Assembly: GCA_946902985.2 (NCBI GenBank)
Contig: OX336388.2
Span: 126,283,346-126,347,345, forward strand
Direction of reading: 5' to 3'
Length of the DNA: 64,000 bases
From: Meconema thalassinum
Taxonomy: Eukaryota > Arthropoda > Insecta > Orthoptera > Tettigoniidae
Part shown: positions 11,527 to 22,099 of the stretch, one piece after another
How positions within the stretch are numbered: the stretch's first letter is position 1
Layout of the letters: each line of letters begins with the position of its first letter
Program-made: the position numbers and the translations under genes
The notes under the pieces: generated by a model
Told to the model about the DNA's origin: nothing
What the model saw: the letters and a program-made list of their open reading frames with translations, nothing else
The model's database searches: none

Positions 11527-13404
11527 CACTCATTAAATGTAAACAGACGTATGAAATGGCAGGAAACTGTGGAATCTCTGGACTTCACACACTCCAGTAG
11601 AAAGGCTTGGTCATTAATTCGGAAACTGGACACAGCAAAAAAAAAAAAAAAACAAAAAAAAAAAAAAACAAAAAAAAAAAAAAACAGTGAGGCAAAAATG
11701 CAGTGTAAATTTGGACGATGTAGCCAGTCATATGATAGCTACATCAAGAACAAGAAAGGAAAAGCATATAATAAGAGAAGTCAGATATCTACTGAAAGCA
11801 AAAATCCAGTCAGCTCCTCAAACATCCGAGTTCTCTGCCCCATTTCAAGTACAAGAAATTATGGAAGCCAAGAAAAGCATAAAACCAGGAAAGGCTGCCG
11901 GTGTTGATGGTATCGACCAACAGTTTCTTTTACACTGCGGTCCTGCTACTATTAGATGGCTCAACAATGTCTTTACTAACATCCTAGAAACAGGTAATCT
12001 ACCATCACTCTTCAAGAAAACTAAGATAATTGCTATCCTCAAGCCAAACAAAGATCCTTCAAAAGTTGAAAACTACCGCCCCATTGCCCTTCTGAGTGTG
12101 ACACTGAAGCTTCTGGAGAGGCCAATCCATAACAGAATCTCTCCTACTATCAACAAGGTTGTCCCTATAGAACAAGCTGGTTTTAGACCGGAAAGAGGTT
12201 GTGAGGAACAGCAACTCACATCGAAAATGGATTTGAGAAGAAGTTGATAAGTATGGGTGTCTTCTTAGACCTAACTGCCGCGTACGACACCGTTTGGCGG
12301 GACAGATTGCTGCTCAAATTCATTAATGTCATTCCATGTCAGAAATTAAGCACCCTGATAGGAAACATGCTAAACAACAGATACTTTCAAGTATTTTCAG
12401 AGGACTGTACAAGCAAGGTGCACAAAATAAACGACGGACTTCCTCAAGGATCAGTGCTGGCCCCACTTCTTTTTAATCTATACATACACGATCTTCCAGA
12501 ATCCATGCCCAGAAAATTTATTTATGCTGATGGCATTGCTTTGATCACACAGAATCAAAACTTCCAAGGAGCTGAAGCGTCATTGACATCAGACTTGAAG
12601 ATATTAGATGATTATTTCAAACAAAACTGCTTACGACCAAATGACCAAAAGACTGTTATATCAACTTTTCACCTACGGAATAAAGATGCAAATCACCAAC
12701 CTATAGTTAGATTCGGAAGACAGATTCTCCAATATTGCAGCAATCCAAAATACCTAGGGATGATCTTAGATAGGTCAATGACATTTAAAACACACTTGAA
12801 GAGCACAGCAGCTAAAATCAAAACCCGGAACAACATACTCCAGAAACTGACATGGACCTCCTGGGGTGCCAACGCGACAGTTCTTCGGTCCACATCTCTG
12901 GCTCTCACATACTCAGTCGCGGAATACTGCTGTTCTACATGGCTTAATAGTACCCATACCAAAATTGTTGGCAAACAACTGAACCAAGCAATGCGCATCA
13001 TTACTGGATGCCTGCGATCCACCAACACCCACTGGCTACCAGTACTAAGTAATATTCCACTTCCTCCCCTTAGAAGACTCCAGTCATTAAGGAACATATG
13101 GAAGAAAATCCAAAACAATCCATCCCTGCCATTACACTCCGTGCTCCCAGTAACTTCAGCACAGCGACTGAAGTCCAGGCAACCATCATGGAGAACAGCA
13201 ACCAGCCTGCAGGACGACAGCTTCAACATCCTAGATGCCTGGAATACCAAATGGCGGGAACAAACGTCCTTGACACACCATCAGTTAATCGAAACTCCTT
13301 GGGTTCGGCCTGCAGGATTTCATCTACCTCGGCGCCAAAGGTGCGCACTGAATCGGATAAGAACGGACCGAGGAAGGTGCGCAGCGATCCTGAACCAATG
13401 GGGT
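11527..13404 (+). pseudogene. LINE reverse transcriptase, frameshifted, YADG active site
   Basis: Two overlapping frames (11687-12247 and 12244-13410) encode a non-LTR reverse transcriptase. Motifs seen: AILKPNKDPSKVENYRPIAL, then QAGFRPERGC, then the FLDLTAAYDTVW motif, GLPQGSVLAPLLFNLY, and IYADGIAL where YADD is expected. The D-to-G change (12532-12534) removes a catalytic metal ligand. A frameshift near 12240 separates the palm into two frames. An A-rich stretch (11637-11684, three runs of about 15 A separated by C) sits in the region before the RT and would encode a lysine run. Downstream is the usual hydrophobic tether and a CALNRIRTDRGRCA segment. The frame is cut at 13404 by the BEL/Pao insertion. 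Confidence 0.9.
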
Positions 13405-13621
13405 TGTTAAAAAATATAGAATTAAGAACATAGGTTTATATATTCTGACTCCAATTTATTAACTTTCCTTTTTTACTGGAACACAATTCTTTGTTTTTTG
13501 ACGACAACAAAACGACAAGTCAAAGCTGAACACTCGTGGAGACATGCCACTTCAAGTCAGCAACCCGGAATCCAAAGAGGCAACCTGAAAGGCAATGCAC
13601 CACAACTTATATTTTCTAACA
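13405..13621 (-). repeat. BEL/Pao 3' LTR
   Basis: A 217 bp direct repeat of 19168-19389, differing by a few substitutions, a different T-run before GACGACAACAAAACGACAAG and small indels. On the coding (minus) strand it starts TGTTAGAAAATATAAG and ends TTTTTTAACA. Confidence 0.93.
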
Positions 13622-13684
13622 TCCTCCCACCTTGGAATTGTGGGAACAATTTCAAAAGTATACTTTTCTATGTGGTCTTCCAAC

Positions 13685-14632
13685 CTATTCCAGCTCAGAG
13701 TACTTGCTGTTAGGTATCACTTCACGACCACTTTTTGTCACATACGAACTCTGCCTTGATGTTTGCAAGTCCGATTTTCTATCGAAAATTGTTTGTTCAC
13801 TGTCTATCTCCGGAGGGTAAAGTCTTTCAATGGGGAGAATCAGAACCCCATCTTTAGTTTTCAATTTAGCTACACGCACTGCACCTTCGCGACCAGAGAA
13901 GAGCGTTAAAATTCTCGCCAAAGGCCATTCCACCCTTTTCAGTTTCTTAGAACCAAGTAATACCATGTCACCTTCCTTCAGAGATGATGCCTTCTTTCCT
14001 TTGGGACGTTGGACCAACTGTGAGAGGTATTCCTTCCTGAAGCGCTGCTTCAGTTCTTGAATTAAGTACTGTCTGAAACGTAAGCGAGAACGGAACTTTT
14101 CTTCCTCTAATTTATCTAGATCTGATACATGGGTAGCAATGATCTCATGTAGAAACATGCTTGGAGTTAGTGGAGTTAAGTCCTCTGGATCCTCTGATGC
14201 GTGCTGAGCTCTGTGTCGTTTGCACTGCATGAACTTGGAAATCACATTTCTAATGGCTCTTCTACTCTGAATGATCCAAAACTTTTTTCTCAGCTGTACA
14301 AGAAGAAATTGTATGCCAGCAAGACAGTGAACTTTATGTTGTTCCTTGATCAAGGCATCAACTACATCATGATTCCTGGGCAATAACAAGGGAAATCGGA
14401 AATTGAAAAGGTAATTCCTCATTGTAATCTTTGTCTTCACACGGACTAGTCCTTTACTGTCTTGAATTACTTTCAATCCGCAGATTATGTCACCATTTCG
14501 AGGAAATGATTCCCCTCGTACACACTTTATAATAAATAATTCTGCTTCCCTTAATTCTAAAAACGTTGGTGGACCAATTTGCCTCTCTCTACTATTTCGA
14601 GCGTTGTTGTAGAATCTTATTACCCATCCCAT
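13685..14632 (-). pseudogene. BEL/Pao integrase lacking the DDE catalytic core
   Basis: A 315-codon open frame. Residues about 1-140 are the N-terminal integrase region with the HHCC-like zinc-binding area (His at about 88 and 99-102, Cys at about 137) and the characteristic FRFPLLLPRNH segment. Residues about 150-200 jump directly to the post-core PLTPSMFLH motif, followed by the RFRKEYLSQL and KEGDMVLL C-terminal domain. In the family some 200-250 residues holding the D,D,E triad lie between these parts. The junction is near 14200. The reading frame is preserved, so this is a clean in-frame deletion. The protein could not integrate DNA itself. Confidence 0.85.
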
Positions 14633-14668
14633 AATTCTTACTCTTTGAGAATGAGATCTCTTTTCAGA

Positions 14669-15405
14669 TCAATGCCCATCATTGTTACAGGCTCGTCGGT
14701 GTTTTTCTTTTTTTTCTGAAACAATGAGATCCTCGTCATATGTGCCTTCATGGGTGTAATAAACAGGCCACTCCTCTTCAGGACCTCTCAACCAGAGTGG
14801 TCCCTCGCACCAGTTGGAATTGGCCAATTCCGATGGATAGAACCCTCTTGATAGTAAGTCGGCAGGATTATAAACTCCAGGTACATGCCTCCAATGTTGT
14901 GGATCAGTCAGCTGTCTTATTTCCATGACTCGGTTGCCAACAAAGGTATGCCATGGTTCATTTCTTCTAATCCATGCAAGCGCGGTCGTGGAATCACTCC
15001 AAAAATAACTTTTCACATTTTCTAACGCAAGGGATAATTTGACTAACGAAGCAAGACGACCTCCTATAAGGCAACCTAACAATTCTAGTCGAGGAATAGT
15101 GACCCTTTTGAGAGGTGCTATTCGAGCTTTAGCTAGTACTAACTGAACTGATACACCCTTCTCATCCTCAGTTCTGAGATACACTACTGCTCCGTAGGCA
15201 TGTTGACTGGCATCAACAAAAGTATGCAATGACCAAGACTGTCTGTTTTTCCTCCAGTTATCAGTCTTTGAACCTCTATCTCTTCTAAGTGGCCAATTTC
15301 CTGGTAACGCTGTTTGAACTCCTTTGAAATTACGTCAGGCAGAGGGGAGTACCAATTTGATTTAAACCTTTTTTTACTCGAGTTCTCTGTAGCTTCTATT
15401 TCCAC
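14669..15405 (-). pseudogene. BEL/Pao RNase H region
   Basis: Two overlapping frames (15184-15405 and 14669-15229). The second carries the RNase H signature: HTFVDASQHAYGAVVYL (first Asp), IPRLELLG (Glu), YFWSDSTTALAWI (second Asp), then HVPGVYNPADLLSRG, the typical link to integrase in Pao-type elements. The change of frame near 15200 is a single frameshift just before the first Asp. Its neighbours are RT upstream and integrase downstream in the same minus-strand pol. Confidence 0.85.
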
Positions 15406-16304
15406 GATTCCTGTAGCAATAATTTGAACGGGAGAATCGCAGGGGCTAGAAATCCAACGACGTCATAAATTTTCATTATTACTGAAAGTAGATCCCTCTT
15501 GGTAAGTATATATTGGGAGAATGGAAATTGAGCAACAATACAGACCCCCATTGTATCCAGTCTCTTGTTCCACCTCATGCCTAATACATTTGTGACACAT
15601 CCATTGCTTTCAATATCTTCATTGTTGCTTTCGATCTTCGAAAGTTCACAATTTCTTATTGTAGATTCCCAGCATCTCAGCTCCATCTTGGCTTCAGCTA
15701 GAATCCGTGTGCTTTCAGAACGAAACATATTGTATTCTTCTACAGAATCAACTGATGTTACACAGTTATCTACGTACATAGATTTCATCAGTTTCCGTGC
15801 TATCAGTTCATCCTTATTACCAACAGTCGAAAGATGGTGATCTAATACAGCACCCAATATAAATGGACTACATGTGGCTCCAAAAAGAACTCTTGAATGT
15901 CTATAAATCTTCAATTTCATAGTTCTGAAATTCTCCCACCATAAAAATCGGAGATAATCACTATCTTCAACTGGTACCTCAATCATTTGGAATGCTTTCC
16001 TTATATCTGCAGTAACACCCAGCTCTTTCTCTCGAAACCTTAAAAGAATTTCAGGGATAATTTGAACGTAGTTAGGACCTTTCATTAAACAATCGTTCAG
16101 TGAAAGCCCTTTGTCTGGTTTGCATGAAGCATCAAAAACTGGTCGAACTGGAGTAGTCAGACTTTCAGGTTTGATTACATGTCGGTGTGGAAGATAATGG
16201 CAAGATTTCTCAACCTCTTCCTGTGGTACTTCTTCAATAAAGCCTTCTGCTATCCAGTCTTCAAATATCTTGCTATAGTGTGAGAAGAGACCTGTCTTTT
16301 CCAA
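15396..16304 (-). pseudogene. BEL/Pao reverse transcriptase
   Basis: An open frame of 302 codons. Motifs in order: YLPHRHVIKPES, TPVRPVFDASCK, LNDCLMKGPN, VTADIRKAFQMIEV (motif A Asp), LRFLWWEN, VLFGATCSPFIL (motif B) and MYVDNCVTSV (motif C, YVDN rather than YVDD), then the connection LGMRWNKRLD and YDVVGFLAPAILPFK. YVDN is, to my knowledge, tolerated in some Pao lineages, so it need not be a mutation. The frame ends before RNase H, where a frameshift follows. Confidence 0.9.
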
Positions 16305-16462
16305 CTTCTGCGTAGTCGACTGAAGTCTTCTTTCTGCTATTTGCTTATTGGACAGAATTTCTGAATGCCCCTCCTTCCAAGGAATACCAACTACTTCTTC
16401 TGGGTTAAAGTATTGAGTAGATGTTGTTTCGCTTCTCGATCCTGTTCTTCTGCTGACTTGAT

Positions 16463-17053
16463 TTATACTGGATCCTGAATACCAATTGTTTCAAAATTCC
16501 ACAAGTCGGTGATTGAGCCATCGTTGTAAGCCATCGTGATTGTTGTATTGGCCATGTTCACTTCAGGAGAGTTGTCAGTTTGTTCTCCACCCAAAGTCCA
16601 TCCTAGCTTTGTTTCTATGGCTGTAAGACCTCTCTTAAGCCGAACAACATTTCCAGTTAGAATTTTAGCATAGATATCCATTCCAATAAGGAGCTGAATT
16701 TCTGGACAGTTATCACCCACATCGCTGATCCATATTTTCTTCGTTCTAAGTTCACGAAACAAGGCAGAACATGCTGAAACTCGTGGGATTGACTGGCAAA
16801 TACGTGACTGATCCCTGACTTCGATCTCAAAAGCAACGTTACCGCCTGGTTTCTGTAACTTAATTGTGTACTTCTTGTGATTTATTTCCGAGGTCTTGCT
16901 TCCACCGAACAGAACATGGGAAACCAATTCTTCAGCACAAGCTATCAATTCGAGTTCTTCAGCTGTTTTCTTCAAAAGATAGGATCGCTGAGAGCCACAA
17001 TCCAAGAAAGCTCTCACTGTTTTCCGTCGGCCATTGCCGTAGACAGTAACCAT
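16463..17053 (-). CDS. BEL/Pao aspartic protease region
   Basis: A 196-codon open frame. The single catalytic Asp is in VRAFLDCGSQRSYL (about residue 18), the Pao-type variant of the DTG loop. The rest matches the retropepsin-like domain (DUF1758) with a LIGMDIY motif near residue 125. Retropepsins act as dimers to cut the Gag-Pol polyprotein. It lies between the gag zinc knuckles and the RT. A short gap (16305-16462) with stops separates it from the RT frame, indicating at least one break. Confidence 0.85.
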   Translation of the reverse strand: MVTVYGNGRRKTVRAFLDCGSQRSYLLKKTAEELELIACAEELVSHVLFGGSKTSEINHKKYTIKLQKPGGNVAFEIEVRDQSRICQSIPRVSACSALFRELRTKKIWISDVGDNCPEIQLLIGMDIYAKILTGNVVRLKRGLTAIETKLGWTLGGEQTDNSPEVNMANTTITMAYNDGSITDLWNFETIGIQDPV

Positions 17054-17062
17054 CAGTGTTTG

Positions 17063-17986
17063 TCATATTACTTGACGGATAGATGTGTGACAAGCCATAT
17101 TAGAAGTTGTGTGACGCTGACTGACTTCTTCTTTCTTCGATTCATTCTTATCCTTCTGCGAAAGATCAGGACACATAACCGTGGCATGCTTCTTACAACA
17201 AACCAAGCACCGTATGTTTGATTTACAGTTCTTTGACAAATGATTAGATCGCAAGCATATGAAGCAACGCTTCTTTTCTCTAACCTTCGATCTTCTTTCC
17301 TCAGCTGTCATGTTTGTTGTTTTGTAACACTTCTCGCTGTCATGGGCCTTTTCGCAAAATATACATAAGTCTTCTGAAGTATTGCTAAGTGCTGCCACTG
17401 TAGGTGTACCGGTACTCATCTTATCTTTAATATGCTTTCTGTCTACTTTTGAAAAACATCCCTCCCTTACAGTCTTTTCTTTCACTTCTGTGCTACCGAA
17501 ACCTGACTGTGCTAATAAGATTTGTGGCTCATTTAGGACTTCAGTCTTGATAAACTCCATTAAACAATCAAGTCGAGACATCCTAGGTTCTATTTCACTA
17601 ACACTTTGTTTCGAAAATTGACTCCTCTGCCATGCCCGTAACGTTTCTTCTGGCAGACTCGACTCAACTAAGGGAAATAACCATGTGCCTGGATCTGTGT
17701 CTGTCAAGTTTAAGGTACTGAGTGACTGTAAATATGATTCTAATTTAATTGATAATGTTGAAAGGGGGAGTTTATACTTTTGAGTAGCTTTTGAAATTAC
17801 TATTTTCAACAGTTCTCTTACATAGACTTGCATCAGAAGATCATCCCTGCCAAATCGTTCTTTTAATGCTTCAATGACTTTTGGATAATTTTCTGCTGTT
17901 TGAGGGTAACTAAGAACAATTGACTGTGGTTCTGTGTCAGGTTTCATTGCCTGTAATAAATACTGAAACTTGTCACTGTCGTGCAA
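17063..17986 (-). pseudogene. BEL/Pao Gag, C-terminal part with three zinc knuckles
   Basis: A 307-codon frame matching the Pao Gag family (DUF1759): KFQYLLQAM near the N-terminus, then an ALKERFGRDDLLMQVYVREL segment, then three Cys/His knuckles at about residues 208-220, 241-254 and 260-272. Gag packages the RNA and forms the particle. The SINE at 18045-18662 separates it from the N-terminal Gag piece at 18815-19087. Both pieces are on the minus strand. Confidence 0.88.
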
Positions 17987-18044
17987 AGTATCATCTTCGT
18001 GTACCTTTCTGAACTGAGACCAAAAACCTAACCACTCCTTTAGA

Positions 18045-18662
18045 AGGGGGCTGCGTGGCGCAGTCGGTAGAGGCGCTGAGCTTCTAATTGAAAGGGAGTG
18101 GGTTCGATCCCCACCCAGGTAGTGGATTTTAGAAACAAAACTACCACTTTCGGAAACTCAAATGGCCCTGGGGTTCACTCAGCCTACACCAGAAATGAGT
18201 ACCAGGGTAATTCCTGGGAGCAAAGACGGCCGGGCGTGGAGCTGACAACTCCATCCCATCTAGTGCCGATGTCACAAAAAGTGGAAGCCTCTACCTTCCA
18301 CTACTCCCAGGGCCTCCATGGCCTGTACGGAGTTGGCTTTGCTTTGCCGGCCCCGTGGTGTTGGGGTAGCGCGCCTGCCTCTCACCCGGAGGCCCCGGGT
18401 TCGATCCCCGGCTCCGTCAGGGATTTTAAAACTGACGTGAGGGATGGAACGGGGTGCACTCAGCCTCGTGAGGACAATTGAGTAGCTGTCTGACAGTGAG
18501 ACAGCGCCCCGATCGCGAATACCAAGATTAACGGCCGAGGGGACCCGACGCGCTGATCACGCGTCACCCCAATATCTGCAGGCCAAATGGCTGGGCAGCG
18601 GTCGCTTGGTCGGCCTTAGCCCGTCATGGGCTGGATAGTGCCAGGGGTTAACTTTTTTTTTG
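18045..18662 (+). mobile_element. Two-headed (dimeric) tRNA-derived SINE in gag
   Basis: One insertion, bounded by the 11 bp duplication ACTCCTTTAGA (18034-18044 and 18663-18673), contains two tRNA-like heads. Head 1 (about 18050-18120) has GGCGCAGTCGGTAGAGGCGC and B-box GGTTCGATCCCC. Head 2 (about 18345-18420) has GTAGCGCGCCTGCC and B-box GGGTTCGATCCCC. Unit 1 ends in a TTGGCTTTGCTTTGC tail just before unit 2. A T-run ends the whole. The outer duplication encloses both units, so either a dimer transposed or unit 2 entered the tail of unit 1. Confidence 0.88.
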
Positions 18663-18814
18663 ACTCCTTTAGATCTCCATTAAATGTCTTTAGCTCAATT
18701 TTGGGTTACTTAAAGGACCTTCGTTTATTGATATGATTATATCCTTCATTTCCGAACCTCTCGCTAGGCGCTGAACTAATCACGGGGAGCAAAATTATAT
18801 TGTTTACTTGTACC

Positions 18815-19087
18815 TTAAATAACCTCAAATTCATCAATGTATTTCTCAGTACTTTCTCTTTCTGCTAAAATAACATTGCCCTCCGCATCATTGTCTAATA
18901 AATGATCCATTATTTTCATGACAATTTCATGAAGTTCCTCCTTTAAACTTTCCAAACGATTATAATTTGATTTCAACAAGACACTATTCTGCGAGGTAAT
19001 TTCTGTAGCAAGTAACTCTTTAATGCATTGAAATTTCTTTGTTCCACTTTGTCTAACAGGAGCCCTACCTTTCTTTAGCCGTTCCAT
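18815..19087 (-). pseudogene. BEL/Pao Gag N-terminal fragment
   Basis: Ninety codons beginning MERLKKGRAPV, rich in charged heptad-like residues (LKEELHEIVMKIMDHL), consistent with the coiled-coil start of a Pao Gag. It is the first ORF after the 5' LTR (19168-19389) on the minus strand. It ends before the SINE. Assigned mainly from position. Confidence 0.6.
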
Positions 19088-19167
19088 GTTATTCCTTCTC
19101 TTCTTGGATAGGAATAATTATTGGCAGTAATTTATTTACGTCTCCAATCACGCCAGGGTTCACCAAA

Positions 19168-19389
19168 TGTTAAAAATATATAGAATTAAGAACATAGGTT
19201 TACATATTCTGACTCCAATTTATTAACTTTCCTTTTTACTGGAACATAATGTTTTTTTTTTTTTTTTGACGACAACAAAACGACAAGTCAAAGCTGAACA
19301 CTCGTGGAGACATGCCACTTCAAGTCAGCAACCCGGAATCCAAAGAGGCAACCTGAAAGACAATGCACCACAACTTATATTTTCTAACA
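19168..19389 (-). repeat. BEL/Pao 5' LTR
   Basis: A 222 bp direct repeat of 13405-13621. On the coding strand it precedes gag. Its outer edge abuts the GGGGT duplication and the resumed LINE. Confidence 0.93.
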
Positions 19390-19394
19390 GGGGT

Positions 19395-19726
19395 TGTAAG
19401 TCCTCTCCTGCATGTGACTGTGGCGAAGAACAGCAGACTATGGATCACGTAGTCTTCGCATGTGCCCTTAGAGCATTCAAAGGAACATTGCAAGACTTAC
19501 ACAAGCTGTCCCAAGAAGCCATTGACTGGATTCAATTGTTCAATTTTGGACTCGAGTTTTTCAAATTTGAGATCAAGTGTTAGTTAGTTATTTATTGTTG
19601 TTTTAAGGGGCGGAACTACGAGGTCATCTGCCCCGAGATCAAGTGCATCTTAGTGTATATCATTGTATATACCGTATTTGTAAATAATTGTTTTATCTAT
19701 TCCTTCTACCATCATACGATAAATAA
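19395..19726 (+). pseudogene. LINE C-terminal Cys motif and 3' tail
   Basis: This continues the LINE after the BEL/Pao insertion. It encodes a GCKSSPACDCGEEQQTMDHV segment, the C-terminal CCHC-like motif of this LINE type, then a short stretch to a stop near 19580, a 55 bp inserted scrap (19580-19634), and an AT-rich 3' end finishing GATAAATAAATC at the ATCACAA duplication. Confidence 0.85.
19580..19634 (-). mobile_element. 55 bp retroposon 3'-end scrap
   Basis: Flanked by the 11 bp duplication GAGATCAAGTG (19569-19579 and 19635-19645). The sequence TTGTTGTTTTAAGGGGCGGAACTACGAGG is the reverse complement of the retroposon end at 26730-26790. It is an extremely 5'-truncated insertion. Confidence 0.85.
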
Positions 19727-19733
19727 ATCACAA

Positions 19734-19818
19734 TTAACACCGGTTCAGACAGATTCTACACCCACCCAAAGTACACGGGGCTACATGACCGCATTGTCGC
19801 AGCCCCTAAACTGAAGAA
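19734..19818 (+). mobile_element. SINE (family B), 3' portion after the LINE
   Basis: Continues the SINE interrupted at 10527: a TTCTACACCCACCCAAAGTA word, then GGGGCTACATGACCGC and CAGCCCCTAAACTGAAGAACC, matching the end of the copy at 26907-27418. Confidence 0.75.
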
Positions 19819-20383
19819 CCAACCAGGATTCGATTCTGCAACCTTGGGAACAGCAAGCGAGAACGTTACCGCTGAGCGACGCAGCCAGCCGACAGCAATC
19901 AGTCACCACAGTTACCATGGAAATTATGGAAACATTGTTTCTTTCTTTATCGTTTAGGCCTACTTAGGGCCACGGGGCTCGTATCTACTCTTCGGTAAAG
20001 TAGTTGCTTTCTTCTTCTTCCAATAGTCCGACATTTTCTGACTATGAGTCAGTCTTCTTTCTTCTGTCCACTTAACTCCTGTAGAGTTCTTACTTGTAAG
20101 GGACGTTGGGAACACGCCCTGTCGGATGACCTGACGGAACATCAGACGGTCACGAGATTGTTCCAGTGGGGTATCTATTTGTTCCATATCTGACTTAACT
20201 GACCCAATCCTTTGTTCTTAGAAGCCTTGCCTCTTCCTGTTACTGTGAATATCTTGTTGGTGAGTCTTTCTGAATCCTGACGTGCCAAGTGTAAAATTGC
20301 GTTTTCATCTTGTGTGGAGGTATTGCAAAAATAACACTAACGCAGGTTTCCTTTTCTTTACTTCGGAAGAAGAATGAAGAGCT
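19819..20383. other. Gene-free stretch with a tRNA-like fragment
   Basis: At about 19825-19892 the minus strand resembles a tRNA-like SINE head (GGCTGCGTCGCTCAGCGGTA and a CGAATCC B-box-like word). The rest, including a 75-codon minus-strand frame at 19960-20187, shows nothing I recognise. Confidence 0.4.
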
Positions 20384-20524
20384 CCTGGAGCTGGATGGTG
20401 GGCTCCTAAGTCTAAAACTTGACGTCGGCCAAGAGGATTTGGACGACGAGTGTAGACAGCGTCAATTTCTTGATATGGAGTTGAGTGTTGATTATATTCT
20501 AACTCTAGGAGACATCGCAAACTG
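20384..20524 (+). repeat. Direct repeat copy 1 (of 21066-21206)
   Basis: About 140 bp, starting TCCTGGAGCTGGATGGT and ending CTCTAGGAGACATCGC, recurs at 21066-21206 with moderate divergence. Copy 2 leads directly into BEL/Pao gag. Copy 1 is a separate or duplicated 5' piece. 20525-21065 between them contains no recognised gene. Confidence 0.7.
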
Positions 20525-21065
20525 TGGCAAAGGTAACTTGAACACATGACAGATTGTCGCAATTAATATTTCTAATTGTGGAAATATCTATGTATTTGAA
20601 ATCTTATTGATGTGATGTTTATTAATTGCAAATTTTATTAAGCATTCCGCTTGGTTTTCGCAACTCACTGTAACTTATATTAAACGATTTTTTAATTCAC
20701 TGGTAGGTACCTTTCAAAGGCAGTCGCTGTAATCCACATCGTAAAACACGTTTTGCAGGTTAACAATGAAAAAGCATGTGTTATCATGAGGTACTTGTAG
20801 TAGGGTAACTTCTATCTGGTACTGAGTTAGCGTGAGGTTAATTTTAACCACGAACGTTCCTTTCCGAGAGTCAGCACTCTTTACTTATTAGTTATTAATG
20901 TTGTTTTAAGGGACGGAACTAGTAAGTCATCTGCCACTACTCTGGACAGTACCACCAAGGAAGGATACGAGCAACCAGGAATGCATCGGAGAGCAGTCAT
21001 CGCCGCAAGTACCAACGGCATTCTCTGGTAGGACTGAACGTATCGAGCAACGTGGGGCATTGTGA

Positions 21066-21830
21066 CTCCTGGAGCTGGATGGTAAGGTCCTTGACGTCGG
21101 CCAAGAGGATTAGGACGACAAGTGTAGACTTGCCGATTACCGATCAACTTCACTTTCTTGATATAGAGGTGAGCGTTGAATATACTCTATCTCTAGGAGA
21201 CATCGCTCAAGACAACAGTGATTGTAGCAGTGTAGAACTTGTGAGCAAGAAAAAAATCAAATGACCAAAATTAGAACTAAGAAAATTTGATGGTGACGTG
21301 AAAGAGTGGCTACAGTTCTAGGGTCAGTTTGAAAAGATAGATAAGGATCCGGATATTTCACCGGAAGATAAGTTTCAATACTTAATGCAAGCTACTGTGA
21401 AATGGTCTCGTGCTCGAGAAATAATTGAAAATTTTCCACCTATTGGGGAAAATTATGCGAAGGATGTGGAATGTTTTAAGAGCATGTTCGGTAGGGATGA
21501 TTTGTTGGTAGAAGTTTATGTCAGAGAGGTGTTATGTTTAGTTCTTAAGAAAGCTTCCACTCTTGGTGATGGCAGCTCAATGTGTAGCCTTTAAGATAAT
21601 TTGGAATCACACATACGGTCACTTGAAACCTTAGGTGTTACAACGGATAAGTGTGTATCTATGTTGTATCCTTTGGTAGAGTTATGTTTTCCTGAGGTGT
21701 TTCTTAGGGCATGGCAAAAAAGTTACAACTTTGCACACACACATGATTCAAAAAATAGGTTAGACAAGCTCATACTATGTATGAATGGGGAAGTGGATGC
21801 TGAGGAACGGATCAGTTAGTAGCGTTTCGG
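21066..21830 (+). pseudogene. Second BEL/Pao element: degenerate Gag
   Basis: From about 21258 the plus strand reads a KLELRKFDGDVKEWLQF segment, a stop, then QFEKIDKDPDI and EDKFQYLMQA, then a FGRDDLLVEVYVREVL segment, a stop near 21594, then ESHIRSLETLG and a FLRAWQKS segment. This is the same Gag family as 17063-17986 but on the opposite strand and with several stops. The protease and RT fragments of this element follow at 25320-25790, 26805-26906 and 27431-27595. Confidence 0.82.
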
Positions 21831-22099
21831 GCCAAAATCTCGTCCACGAAACTAGGCTGATTGTGAAGGATCTTGGCGCACCTAGACCAGATCTTACAAT
21901 CTCTCAAACTCAGAAACAATGCAAATCCAGGAGAGGTAATGTTAGAAATTTTAATAGAACATTGTATGATGCAGCAGAATGGTTGTGTGTTTGTGAGGTA
22001 AAAATGCCTTCTTTTGTTTCACCTGCCTTGTTACCAATTCAAATGATAGTTCATGGACTGAGCTTATCCTTTAATAATATAGGCTAAGGACTGAGACAA

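Larger units (their letters stand above)
13405..19389 (-). mobile_element. BEL/Pao LTR retrotransposon, internally deleted
   Basis: Two direct repeats of about 220 bp (13405-13621 and 19168-19389), beginning TGTTAAAAA and ending TTTTCTAACA, enclose gag, protease, reverse transcriptase, RNase H and integrase on the minus strand. A perfect 5 bp duplication GGGGT (13400-13404 and 19390-19394) flanks it. It lies inside the LINE 3' end: a C-terminal LINE Cys motif resumes at once at 19395. The integrase lacks its catalytic core and gag is split by a SINE, so the element is not autonomous. Confidence 0.95.
10528..19726 (+). mobile_element. 5'-truncated LINE (Jockey-like) with nested insertions
   Basis: The LINE is bounded by the 7 bp duplication ATCACAA (10521-10527 and 19727-19733), which interrupts a SINE copy. 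Reading left to right it contains the end of an AP endonuclease domain, a reverse transcriptase, and a C-terminal Cys-rich motif (19395-19560). It starts within the endonuclease, as expected for 5' truncation during target-primed reverse transcription. Three later insertions split it: a SINE (11180-11508), a BEL/Pao element (13405-19389) and a 55 bp retroposon scrap (19580-19634). It ends with an A-rich GATAAATAAATC tail. Clade assignment is tentative. Confidence 0.85.

Noticed and set aside
12693..13250. 185-codon minus-strand frame
   Set aside because: Shadow of the LINE reverse transcriptase on the opposite strand.
18050..18420. Two possible tRNA genes with A- and B-boxes
   Set aside because: Both are heads of retroposed SINE units within one target duplication; cloverleaf arms are incomplete and SINE bodies follow.
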